A program made the translations under genes and the position numbers. A stretch of DNA of 18,809 nt from Longibacter sp051155795 (lineage in GTDB: Bacteria > Bacteroidota > Rhodothermia > Rhodothermales > Salinibacteraceae): the NCBI RefSeq assembly GCF_051155795.1, contig NZ_DAXETW010000015.1:1-18809 (forward strand), written 5' to 3'. The notes below the pieces were generated by a model that was not told the DNA's origin, did not search any database, and worked only from the letters and a program-made list of their open reading frames with translations. Below are positions 1 through 8,061 of the stretch, piece by piece (the stretch's first letter is position 1; each line of letters starts with the position of its first letter).

Positions 1-3000
1 AGCGTGACCGGGCGCTTGCCCTTTGGCTGGGCGATGACGTCAATGGCTGTGTCCAGCGGGTTGTCCGGCTCTTCCAGCTTCAACTCCGCCGACGCACCGG
101 CCCCGAACAGCTCGGTAAAGATTTTGGAGAAGCTCTCCTTGATCTGGCCGAACGTCTCGAAGAAGCGTTCGGCAGCCGTTGAATTGATCTCTTCGATCGT
201 TTCGAGCAGCGTTTCTTCTGCCTCCTCCAGGTCCTCGCGCTGCTCGGTGAGAAAGTCCAGGCGCTCTTTTTCTTCCTCGTACTCCTCGAGGGCCAGCGGA
301 TTCACGTTGCCCAGGCGTTTGATCTTGCGGCGGAGGCTCTGCACCTCGTTCTCTGCCTCTTTTATGTCGAGGTCGTCCGGCACGTCGACGGGATGGGTTG
401 CCAGGTCCCGCTCGTAGTCCTCGTCGACGCTTTCGAGTAGGTCTTGCATGCGTGTCCCGATTTCTGCGAGTCGCACAGCAGCCTGGTTCTCGGCCTTGAC
501 TGCTGCCTCCCGCTCCTGGCGGATTTCGCGTAGGCGTTTCTCTACGTCGTTGATCTGCTTCTTCGTCGCCCCGAGTTCGTCTTCGGCCTGCTCGACCTCC
601 GCCTCGCGTTCATTCCGTTCGGCGCGCGCTGCCTCGATGTTTTCGTCGAGGTTGGACTGCGCATCCATCGCCGACTCAATGGTGTCGCGAAGCTGAGCAA
701 TCTCCTCCGTTCGCCGTTCCGTCTGGCGATCGATGTCCTCGATCTGCTCGCGCGTCCGTTCCAGCTCCCGTTCGAGGTTCTGAACGCGGTTTCGCGCCTC
801 CACGGCCGCCACGTTGGCCTCGGAGAACGCGTCGACGGCGTTGCGCTCCGCCTGTTCCGCCTCGTCGAGAGCCTCCTCGGCGTCGGCTCGCCGGCTGCGA
901 AGCCGGTCCACTTCTTCGGCCGCACGGTCTACCTCTTCGCGGAGGGCGTCGACCCGGTCGCTCCCGTCGTCCAGCTCATTCGACAGCTCTTCCAGACGCT
1001 CACTCAGCTCATCCTGCCGCTCGTCGATGGATTCTCGCTCGTAACGTACCCGGTCGAGTCGGCTGTCGGCTTCGGAGAGGGCGTTCTCGGCCTCCGTCAG
1101 CGCGTCCTCCGTCGGTTCGACGCGAATCGACTGCAGACTGTCCTTTGCATCGTCCACGACCGACTGCTGATACTCAACCTCCGCCTCGAGGTCGGCCAGT
1201 TGCTCTTCAGCACGCTCCAGCTGCTCGCGGCGGCCGAGCCGGCTTGCGACGGGTGAGGTATTATCCTGCTTGCTGCCGCCCTTCATCACGCCACGCGCGT
1301 CGATCCATTCGCCCGTCGGAACGAAGATCCGGTCGGCACCGTCGATCGCATCGGTGGCGTCGGATGCGTTATCGAGGGTTTCGGCGAGGTAGCAGCCGTG
1401 TAGCAGCACGTCCGCGAGCCGGTCGTACCGGGCGTCCGCGGTGCGAACCGAGTGTCGAAGCGGCCGCGTCCCAACCGGCGCGTTGCCATTCGGGATGGGC
1501 GTGGGCAGGCGATCCAGTACGAGGAAGGTGGCCTGCCCCTTCCCGGCCTCGCGCAGCCGCTGAATTGCCGAACGCGCGTCAGCGTCCGAGCCGACGACCA
1601 CGCAGGACGCGAGATCCCCGAGCGCCGCGTCGAGAGCGACCCGGACATCCTCGTCGCATGCGAGCACGTCCGCTACGGTCTGCAGATCGTCGATCGGGCC
1701 CTCTGTAGCCAGAAACTGTACGGCGTCGGAAAACTCGTCGTAACTCGACACGAGGCCTTCGAGGAGTTCTACCTCGGCCGCCGCCGCGTCCCGACGCCGT
1801 TCGACGTCCCGGAGCGTCTCACGGGCGTCGTCGAGGTCGTCGCGGGCGGCATCCTTTTCATCCTGGATCGCGAGCACGGCGCGCTCGGCCTCATCCCGGC
1901 GGCGTTCGGCTTCCGCGCGGGCGGCTTCGGCGCGCTCGACCCGCGTGTCCAGCACATCGACGTCCGACTGTAGCTCCCCCGCCTGGTCGCGGGCGCGGTC
2001 CCGTTCTTCCTCGAGCAGGTCGAGTCGGTTGGTCAGCCGGTCCAGTTCGCGGCGACGTTCCGACAACGTTTGCTCAGCGGACTGCGCCTTGCTCCGAAGG
2101 GTTCGAACGCGTTCGCGCAGCTCCTCGGCTCGGTGCTTGGACGCGTCGCGGCTGTCCCGTGCGTCCGACAGTGCATTCTCGGCCTCTTCGAGAGCAGGAC
2201 GGGCCTTTTCGAGCGTGTCCTCAAGGCGGTCAACATCCTCAACGAGTGCCGCCCGTCGTTCCGTCGCTTCCGCCTGCGCCTCTTGAGCGCGGTTTCGGTC
2301 ACGGCGGGCCCGGTCGAGGCGCTCCCGCTGCAGGCGTTGCTCCGACTCCATATCCCGCACCGTCGTACGGTGCTCCTGCAGCGCCTCGCGACGGTTCTGA
2401 AGAGCTTCTTCGCGCTGCTGCAGTGTCGTGCGCAGTTCGGCCAACCGCCCCTCCGCCGTCTCTTCTCGGTCGGCAAGCTCTGCGTTGCGCCGCTCCTGCT
2501 TCTCCTGCTCCTCCTGCAACGTGCGGCGCTGCGAGGTCAGTCGCGACACTTCGACCTGTGCCAAAATCAGCTCCAGTTCGTGGAGCCGTTCCGTGAACTG
2601 GTTGTACTTGGACGCCTTCTTTGCCTGCTTCTTCAGGCGGCGGACCTGCGATCCGATCTCATCCGTCAGGTCGCGGATGCGGTCGAGATCCGTCTGCGTG
2701 TTGTCCAGCTTCCGAAGCGCCTGACGCCGGCGCATCTTGTAACGCGTGATCCCGGCCGCCTCCTCAAACATGCGGCGGCGGTCCTCGGTCGAGCCCGACA
2801 GAATCTCATCGATCATCTTCAGCTCGATGACCGAGTACGCGTCCGCGCCCATGCCCGTGTCCATGAACAGGCTGGTGATGTCCTTCAGCCGGCACTGCGT
2901 CCCGTTCATCAGGTACTCCGACTTCCCGTCTCGAAACAGTCGCCGACCGATCGTTACTTCCGAGTACTCCGTCGGCAGGACGCCGCGATTGTTTTCGATG

Positions 3001-3248
3001 GTCAACTGCACTTCGGCCATCCCCAGCGGACGGCGGTCGGCTGTGCCGTTGAAGATGACGTTCTCCATCTTTTCAGATCGGAGGACGGTCGGTCGCTGCT
3101 CCCCGATCACCCAGCGGACGGCATCCACGATGTTGGACTTTCCGCATCCGTTGGGGCCGACGATCGCCGTCACACCGGGATCGTAAGCCAGGGTCGTCGG
3201 CTCCGCGAAGCTTTTGAAGCCGTGCAGTTCGAGTTTACTGAGATACAT
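1..3248 (-). CDS. smc: Chromosome segregation ATPase SMC (C-terminus cut off by window edge)
   Basis: Structural maintenance of chromosomes ATPase, the core of bacterial condensin, which dimerises and organises the nucleoid with ScpA/ScpB. The first ~165 residues form the N-terminal ATPase half: it begins MYLSKLELHGFKSFAEPT and carries Walker A GPNGCGKSN at about residues 31-39. A long Glu/Arg/Gln-rich coiled coil follows. A hinge lies at roughly residues 500-655 (from GLVSSYDEFSDAVQFLATEG to FVPTGEWIDARGVMKGGS), then the returning coil, then the start of the C-terminal head (RRKIKRLGNVNPLALEEYEE, ending QPKGKRPVT). About 1082 residues are present against ~1150-1200 in the family, so the missing part holds the LSGGEK-type signature and Walker B. 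No frameshift was seen. The start at 3248 gives the canonical SMC N-terminus; the upstream bases show no Shine-Dalgarno. Identification is very secure. Confidence 0.97.
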   Translation of the reverse strand, partial: MYLSKLELHGFKSFAEPTTLAYDPGVTAIVGPNGCGKSNIVDAVRWVIGEQRPTVLRSEKMENVIFNGTADRRPLGMAEVQLTIENNRGVLPTEYSEVTIGRRLFRDGKSEYLMNGTQCRLKDITSLFMDTGMGADAYSVIELKMIDEILSGSTEDRRRMFEEAAGITRYKMRRRQALRKLDNTQTDLDRIRDLTDEIGSQVRRLKKQAKKASKYNQFTERLHELELILAQVEVSRLTSQRRTLQEEQEKQERRNAELADREETAEGRLAELRTTLQQREEALQNRREALQEHRTTVRDMESEQRLQRERLDRARRDRNRAQEAQAEATERRAALVEDVDRLEDTLEKARPALEEAENALSDARDSRDASKHRAEELRERVRTLRSKAQSAEQTLSERRRELDRLTNRLDLLEEERDRARDQAGELQSDVDVLDTRVERAEAARAEAERRRDEAERAVLAIQDEKDAARDDLDDARETLRDVERRRDAAAAEVELLEGLVSSYDEFSDAVQFLATEGPIDDLQTVADVLACDEDVRVALDAALGDLASCVVVGSDADARSAIQRLREAGKGQATFLVLDRLPTPIPNGNAPVGTRPLRHSVRTADARYDRLADVLLHGCYLAETLDNASDATDAIDGADRIFVPTGEWIDARGVMKGGSKQDNTSPVASRLGRREQLERAEEQLADLEAEVEYQQSVVDDAKDSLQSIRVEPTEDALTEAENALSEADSRLDRVRYERESIDERQDELSERLEELSNELDDGSDRVDALREEVDRAAEEVDRLRSRRADAEEALDEAEQAERNAVDAFSEANVAAVEARNRVQNLERELERTREQIEDIDRQTERRTEEIAQLRDTIESAMDAQSNLDENIEAARAERNEREAEVEQAEDELGATKKQINDVEKRLREIRQEREAAVKAENQAAVRLAEIGTRMQDLLESVDEDYERDLATHPVDVPDDLDIKEAENEVQSLRRKIKRLGNVNPLALEEYEEEKERLDFLTEQREDLEEAEETLLETIEEINSTAAERFFETFGQIKESFSKIFTELFGAGASAELKLEEPDNPLDTAIDVIAQPKGKRPVT

Positions 3249-3328
3249 GTAGGGAGGGCATCAGGCGGGGCGAACACAGCGACACAGCCGCCGGAGAACG
3301 AGAGGCGAGCAGTCCGGCATATCGTCCC

Positions 3329-3357
3329 AATAAAGTTGAGAAGGCCGCACTTTTCAA
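3329..3357 (-). promoter_or_regulatory. Candidate sigma-70-like promoter for smc
   Basis: On the minus strand TTGAAA (3357-3352) is followed after exactly 17 bases by TTTATT (3334-3329), about 80 bases upstream of the smc start. Spacing and both hexamers fit a housekeeping-type promoter, and an inverted repeat overlaps it. Lineage-specific promoter rules differ from E. coli, so this remains a prediction. Confidence 0.35.
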
Positions 3358-3360
3358 CTT
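3333..3360. repeat. Inverted repeat upstream of smc
   Basis: AAGTTGAGAAG and CTTTTCAACTT form an 11-base-pair stem (one G-T wobble) around a 6-base loop. The repeat covers nearly the whole -35 element and spacer of the candidate smc promoter, so it could be an operator. It could also be an RNA hairpin ending a transcript, but no gene is seen to need that terminator. Confidence 0.5.
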
Positions 3361-3555
3361 CTGACCGGCGAGAACGACCCTTTCCGAAATCTTGGCGTCA
3401 GGTTCACGATCCGTACGTGCGAACGCCGTGCCTCAGACGATGAACGACGGGTGGCACGGAAAATCAGCGCCAAAACGTGTCGGTCGCCCTCGCGGCTCAC
3501 CTGCGATCATCCGCTTTTCGTAGCCATTAATTGGCTCCTCCAGCGTGCGGCGGCA

Positions 3556-3584
3556 TTGCATTCGTGTAACAACAGGTGTATCCT
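3556..3584 (+). promoter_or_regulatory. Weak promoter candidate upstream of the ECF sigma operon
   Basis: TTGCAT (3556-3561) and TATCCT (3579-3584) are separated by 17 bases on the plus strand. They lie about 520 bases before the assigned sigma start, which would imply a very long leader. Single matches like this are common by chance. Confidence 0.2.
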
Positions 3585-3719
3585 GATGTATTACCACGGG
3601 TTCAGTCCCCGCAACCCACGCGAATGTTCGTAATGTAACGGATGATATCCAGAGGTCGTCTAGATCTATGTGGAGCATACAGAAGGCGGTGCGGGTGCGT
3701 CGTTTTCCGTTGTGTCTGT

Positions 3720-3743
3720 CATAGACCTAGGCATAGACCTAGG
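3720..3743. repeat. Perfect 12-base tandem repeat, two copies
   Basis: CATAGACCTAGG occurs twice head to tail with no spacer, and each copy contains the palindrome CCTAGG. It is AT-richer than its surroundings and lies about 360 bases upstream of the sigma gene. A 12-base period is close to one helical turn, so it could be a paired protein-binding site, but no binding family is recognised. Confidence 0.6.
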
Positions 3744-4104
3744 AACGATCTCGAATGAAGAGCCAGCAACCACATCCCGGCACCCGCTGTCGGCATCGTG
3801 GCTGCGCTGTCGTATCACAGAATGAGCGCAAAGGGTGTCAGGCAGGGCGTCATCGGGCCTACGCGGACGGAGTCCCCGGCTCCACAGGCCGGGCCGACAC
3901 TGCTGCCATCCGGATTGCCGCCATCCGTTCGTTACGCGTCCCCCTGTGAACGCGGCTTCCCCTGTGCACGTGCGTCCCTCGCGTACCAGCGGCAGGTGCG
4001 CTCCACGGGCGGACGCTACGGGCATGCTCCGACGCGCTACCTGCAGGCCTTCTCGAATTTCGTGCATCGCATACCGGTCCTCGACGATGGCTCCCCCCTC
4101 CCCC

Positions 4105-4674
4105 ATGGCGACGACAGCAGATGTTACGACTCTTCTCGGGCGGTACCAGAACGGTGACCGTGCCGCTGGCGACAAGCTCTGGGAAGAAGTGTATCAGGAG
4201 CTCCGCCAGGTCGCCCATCGCCGCCTCCTCGGCGAACGGTCAGGCCACACGCTCGGCACCACGGCTCTGGTTCATGAGTGCTACCTCCGTCTGATTGACC
4301 AGACACAGGTCGAGTGGCAAAGTCGCCTGCACTTCTTCGCGATGGCATCCCGCGTGATGCGCAATATCCTCGTGGATTACGCCCGGCGAAAGAAGGCGCA
4401 GAAGCGCGGTGGCGACGCCCCTCACCTCAATCTGGAAGACGTGAGCGTGGGCGGAACCAGTGGCTCGGCGGATCTTTTCATCGCGCTGGATCAGGCTCTG
4501 GACCAGCTGGAGTCCGTCGACGATCGCCTTGCCCGCGTCGTCGAATACCGGTTCTTCGGGGGGATGAAGGAAAAAGAGATCGCAGAACTCTTGGACGTCT
4601 CCGCCCGAACGGTTCGACGAGACTGGCGAAAGGCAAAGCTATGGCTCGCCCGTGCACTCAAAGAGGAAGACTGA
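4105..4674 (+). CDS. ECF sigma factor of the PF07638 / TIGR02999 type, kinase-linked
   Basis: Sigma factor that directs RNA polymerase to a dedicated promoter set. From the start at 4105 it has 189 residues, the family's usual length. The sigma-2 region covers about residues 8-97, including GHTLGTTALVHECYLRL and FFAMASRVMRNILVDYARRK. The sigma-4 region covers about 130-185, with a helix-turn-helix in KEKEIAELLDVSARTVRRDWR. The acidic residues usual in region 2.2 are replaced by Gly-Thr-Thr-Ala-Leu (Thr52, Thr53), a mark of ECF factors controlled by Ser/Thr kinases. A kinase gene follows 162 bases downstream on the same strand, and no anti-sigma gene is present. An in-frame ATG at 4087 would add six residues; 4105 places MATTADVTTLLGRYQNGD where the family normally begins. 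No Shine-Dalgarno is visible. The family call is secure; the regulatory role is inferred. Confidence 0.93.
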   Translation: MATTADVTTLLGRYQNGDRAAGDKLWEEVYQELRQVAHRRLLGERSGHTLGTTALVHECYLRLIDQTQVEWQSRLHFFAMASRVMRNILVDYARRKKAQKRGGDAPHLNLEDVSVGGTSGSADLFIALDQALDQLESVDDRLARVVEYRFFGGMKEKEIAELLDVSARTVRRDWRKAKLWLARALKEED

Positions 4675-4836
4675 GCACGCCCCGTCGCCCCCCTCTCCGG
4701 CCGGTGGCGCATCGATGTCGCATCCTGAGCGTGCGTCCGTGGCCCCCGGCCCTTCTCATGCCACCATCTTCCGTCCTGCATCTCTCAGCCGGACGCTGCT
4801 TTCTCCCTGACCCGTCGGTCGTTGACCCCGTCTTTT

Positions 4837-7365
4837 ATGAGCATGTCACCCGAGCGCTGGACCGAAATCAACGCTGTTCTCGATGAAGCGCTCGACCGTA
4901 ACCCCGACGACCCGACGTCGGTGCTCGACGACATCTGCGACGACCCCGACCTGCGCGAGGAGGTCCGGTCGCTCCTGGCTGAGGACACCGAGATGGATTT
5001 TCTGAACCGGGACGCGGCCGCTCACGCCGCCGACCTCCTCGACGACGTCGACACGATCGAGTGGAGGGACCGGCTCGCGGGCGACATCGCGGATGCGCTG
5101 GGCTCGGATCGAGATCTGGACGCCGGAATCGACCCGGGAACGCGCCTCGGGCCGTTCCGCGTCGACGGGGAGATCGGACGGGGCGGGATGAGTACCGTGT
5201 ACTGCGCCCAGCGCGATGACGGCTCCTTCGAGCAAGAGGTGGCGATCAAGCTCATGCGTCGCCTCCGGGACCGCGACGCGGTGGAGCGTTTCCGAGCCGA
5301 ACGGCAGATTCTCGCCTCCCTGCACCACCCGAACATAGCGCGCGTCCTGGACGGGGGGACGACCGAGGACGGGCGCCCCTACCTGGTCATGGAGTATGTT
5401 GAGGGCCGGCCCATCACGACATACTCCGACGAAGAAAAGCTGTCGCTCGACGCGCGCATCGACCTGTTTCAAAAGGTGGCCGGGGCGGTCCAGCATGCCC
5501 ACCAGAACCTGATCGTCCACCGCGACCTGAAGCCAAACAATATCCTCGTCACGTCGGACGGGACGGTGAAGCTGCTTGACTTCGGGATCGCCAAGGTGCT
5601 GGAGGCGTCGACGCATCGCGACCTCGTAAACGCTCCCTCCACGCGTACGGGTTTTCACCTCATGACGCCCGAGTATGCCGCTCCCGAGCAGGTGCGGGGC
5701 GACGCCATCACAACGGCAACGGACGTCTATGCGCTGGGCGTGCTTCTTTACGAGCTTCTGACCGGTCACCGTCCATATCAACTCAATCAGCGCTCGGCCT
5801 ACGACATCGTGCAAGCCGTCTGCGAGGCGGACCCGACGCGTCCCAGCACGATCGTGCTTCAGACCCGCGACATCGGGCCGCCGAGCGAGCAGCAGACCGT
5901 GACGCCGGAAGACGTCAGCACCGTCCGACAGCTCAGCCCGGTTCAGCTACGACGCCGTCTCCGCGGCGACCTGGACTCCATCATCCTCCACTCCCTCCGC
6001 AAAGCGCCCTCGGACCGATACCGAACCGCCGACGCCCTGGCGGAGGACCTTCAGCGATTCCGCTCCAACCAGCCCGTCCGTGCACGGCGGGGTACCTTGC
6101 GGTATCGGGTGCAGAAGCTGCTTGAACGAAATCGATCCGCCGTTGTCGCCGCCAGCCTGTTCGTTGTCCTGTTGATCGGGTACGCGATCACGGTCACGTA
6201 CCAGGCCCGGCAGATCGCGGCTGAGCGCGACAAGGCGGAGGCCGTGACGTCCTTCATCACGAGCCTGTTTGAAGCCTCAAATCCGTTCTCGGCCGGATCA
6301 TCCGAGCGCATGACCGTTCGCGAGGTCGTCGATCGTGGAGCCAGCCGCATTCGGTCCGACCTTGCCGGTCAGCCCCTGGTCCAGGCCGAGGTCGAGACGG
6401 TCATCGGCGACGTGTACGCCAGCATGGGACGCTACCCGCAGGCCGACTCGATGCTGTACGACGCCCTCCAAACGCGGCACCAGAACCCGGACGTAGCACC
6501 GCATGAACTCGCGGCGACGGAAAGCGCGCTTGCCCGGTCGCTGTTCCGGCAGGCCCGCTACAAGACCGCCGACTCCCTGCATGCGGTAGCCCTCAACCGG
6601 CTCGTCGACGCCTACGGCGCCAACGACCCGCGAACGATCGGGCCGCGCTCCGGCCGGGCCATCGTAAACGGGGAATGGGGAAACTATGCCGAGTCCGTGT
6701 CGCTCTACCGGAAAAACCTGGAGATTTACCAGGCGGCGGATAGGGTCGTGCCTGCCGATGCCTACCACAACCTCGCCAGCACCCTCCAGATGCAGGGCCG
6801 GCACAAGGAGGCCCTCGAGACCCATCTCCTTGCCATCGACAAGTACATCGAAGAAGAAGGAGAGGAGAGCGTCGCCCTTGCAAACGCCTACACCCGCACC
6901 GCCCTCACCTACCACCGGCTGGACTCGCTGGACAAGGCCGAGCGGTACTACCGCCGGGGCCTGGACATGCGCCGATCGCTGCTTACGGCAAACCACCCGC
7001 ACATTGCATCGTCGTGTGTTCGGCTGAGCTGGCTGCTCGCCGACCGGGGAAAGACGCAGGAGGCCGAACCCCTAATCAATGAGGGCATCGACGTGCTGAA
7101 GGCCGTGCTTCCGCCCGACCACTGGCAGATCACCGCCGCCGAAGGGGTTCGAGGCGTGATCTGGGCCCAGCAGGGACGCGTCCGCGACGCCATACCCCCT
7201 CTTCAGCGAAGCTTCCGCGTGATGAACGAGCGCTTCGGGGCAGACGACTGGCGCACAACGTCGGCCGGCAACGCACTCTCGAAAATCTACATGGCGGTGG
7301 GTCAGCGAGACGCCGCCCGGCAGATCCAGGCCACGCTCCAGCAGGGCCAACAGCCCGACGCGTAG
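4837..7365 (+). CDS. Membrane Ser/Thr protein kinase with C-terminal TPR-like region (sigma-linked)
   Basis: Hanks-type Ser/Thr kinase, 842 residues from ATG 4837. The acidic N-terminus (1-100) begins SMSPERWTEINAVLDEALDR, as in other ECF-linked kinases. The kinase domain covers about 104-410: glycine loop GEIGRGGMSTVY (111-122), Lys138 in VAIKLM, catalytic HRDLKPNN (228-235), DFG (248-250) and APE (282-284). All catalytic residues are present, so it should be active. One hydrophobic segment at about 433-455 would place the kinase in the cytoplasm and the C-terminal ~385 residues across the inner membrane. That part is helical with TPR-like repeats such as GRYPQADSMLYDAL and GRHKEALETHLLAI, suited to sensing or protein binding. 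ATG 4843 and TTG 4822 are alternative in-frame starts. It lies downstream of the ECF sigma gene, its likely substrate. Confidence 0.93.
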   Translation: MSMSPERWTEINAVLDEALDRNPDDPTSVLDDICDDPDLREEVRSLLAEDTEMDFLNRDAAAHAADLLDDVDTIEWRDRLAGDIADALGSDRDLDAGIDPGTRLGPFRVDGEIGRGGMSTVYCAQRDDGSFEQEVAIKLMRRLRDRDAVERFRAERQILASLHHPNIARVLDGGTTEDGRPYLVMEYVEGRPITTYSDEEKLSLDARIDLFQKVAGAVQHAHQNLIVHRDLKPNNILVTSDGTVKLLDFGIAKVLEASTHRDLVNAPSTRTGFHLMTPEYAAPEQVRGDAITTATDVYALGVLLYELLTGHRPYQLNQRSAYDIVQAVCEADPTRPSTIVLQTRDIGPPSEQQTVTPEDVSTVRQLSPVQLRRRLRGDLDSIILHSLRKAPSDRYRTADALAEDLQRFRSNQPVRARRGTLRYRVQKLLERNRSAVVAASLFVVLLIGYAITVTYQARQIAAERDKAEAVTSFITSLFEASNPFSAGSSERMTVREVVDRGASRIRSDLAGQPLVQAEVETVIGDVYASMGRYPQADSMLYDALQTRHQNPDVAPHELAATESALARSLFRQARYKTADSLHAVALNRLVDAYGANDPRTIGPRSGRAIVNGEWGNYAESVSLYRKNLEIYQAADRVVPADAYHNLASTLQMQGRHKEALETHLLAIDKYIEEEGEESVALANAYTRTALTYHRLDSLDKAERYYRRGLDMRRSLLTANHPHIASSCVRLSWLLADRGKTQEAEPLINEGIDVLKAVLPPDHWQITAAEGVRGVIWAQQGRVRDAIPPLQRSFRVMNERFGADDWRTTSAGNALSKIYMAVGQRDAARQIQATLQQGQQPDA

Positions 7366-7490
7366 GCGTCTCGATCGTCAGGGAAGACAGGTGGACGCCG
7401 CGAGCAGAGGAAACCGCACCGAGCCCTTCCCGTCGGAGAGGCGTCGCATGGCCGTCCTTTCCATCCCGTTTATCGATCCCTTTTTGCCTT

Positions 7491-7991
7491 ATGAATCGAC
7501 GCATCGTTGCCGCATTGATTGCGGGTCTGTCCCTGCTTCTTATCACCCCCTCCACGTTCGCGCAGTCCACACCTTCCCCGACAACGGTCGGAATCTCGGC
7601 TGGCCTCAAGGATTCTCCGAACACGTTCACCGTCCCGGGCACCGTCTCGCTACCCATCTGGCTCACCGACCAGTTTGTTCTCGCGCCTGAGCTCGGCTTC
7701 ATCTCGCGCGAAAACGGCCAGGATGCCCTCTCCGTGGGGGCCGACGGCCGCTTCTTCTTTCGTCAGGGACGGGTCGCCCCCTACGCCGGACCCGGACTCC
7801 GCATCCTCAGCATCGAGCCGCCCGGCCCGGCCGACGGCGATTCCGACCTTGTGCTCTCCGGATTCGGCGGTGCGGAGTACTTCCTCGCCAACGGTTTTAG
7901 CTTCTCGGTCGAAGGACGGCTGGAGATTCTGACCGGCGACAACACGGTCGTAACCACTGCGGGTGTTGTGCGCGCTACCGTCTACTTTTAG
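7491..7991 (+). CDS. Small outer-membrane beta-barrel-like protein
   Basis: Protein of 166 residues with a signal peptide (MNRRIVAALIAGLSLLLITP, likely cut after FA at 24) and a mature part of alternating polar and hydrophobic stretches. It ends in a C-terminal Phe (GVVRATVYF), the usual terminal residue of outer-membrane barrels. Strand-like pieces such as FVLAPELGFI, GRFFFRQGRVAPYAGPGLRI and FSFSVEGRLEILTG fit an 8-stranded barrel of the OmpX/OmpW size class. No specific family is recognised. It lies 125 bases after the kinase on the same strand and before a strong hairpin, so it may be the last gene of the sigma-kinase unit. The bases before its ATG are T-rich with no Shine-Dalgarno. The barrel prediction is good; the role is unknown. 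Confidence 0.8.
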   Translation: MNRRIVAALIAGLSLLLITPSTFAQSTPSPTTVGISAGLKDSPNTFTVPGTVSLPIWLTDQFVLAPELGFISRENGQDALSVGADGRFFFRQGRVAPYAGPGLRILSIEPPGPADGDSDLVLSGFGGAEYFLANGFSFSVEGRLEILTGDNTVVTTAGVVRATVYF

Positions 7992-7994
7992 ATC

Positions 7995-8033
7995 CGACAC
8001 CGGGCGCACGAGGGCCTCGTGCGCCCGGTGTCG
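7995..8033. terminator. Long perfect hairpin after the sigma-kinase-OMP cluster
   Basis: The 18 bases from CGACACCGGG onward are repeated perfectly in inverted form around a centre at 8014, giving a GC-rich stem of about 17-18 pairs with a minimal loop. It begins four bases after the OMP stop codon. There is no T-run on either side, so it may act as a 3'-end stabiliser or a factor-assisted terminator rather than a classical intrinsic one. Confidence 0.75.
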
Positions 8034-8061
8034 CCGCGCTGCCGATCGTCACACTAAACCA

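Larger units (their letters stand above)
3361..4104. other. Gene-free stretch between divergent smc and the ECF sigma gene
   Basis: About 740 bases without a convincing gene. Short open frames on both strands have Arg/Pro/Ser-rich products typical of GC-rich non-coding DNA, and no family is recognisable. The stretch holds a 12-base tandem repeat (3720-3743) and a weak plus-strand promoter candidate (3556-3584). The frame of the sigma gene stays open upstream to about 3835, but that extension shows no sigma homology. The region may be a long 5' leader or carry regulation of the sigma operon. Confidence 0.5.

Noticed and set aside
2070..3443. A 457-residue open frame on the plus strand
   Set aside because: It lies antisense across the 5' part of smc, is Arg/Leu-rich and matches no family; the smc reading on the other strand has clear domains and motifs. 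It is an artefact of GC-rich codon use.
3835..4104. Extension of the sigma protein to 279 residues
   Set aside because: The extra residues show no sigma homology, and the family is about 185-190 residues long, matching a start at 4105 (or 4087).
3666..4175. A 169-residue open frame on the minus strand upstream of and overlapping the sigma gene
   Set aside because: No recognisable domain, Arg/Ser-rich composition, and overlap with the N-terminus of a well-supported sigma gene.
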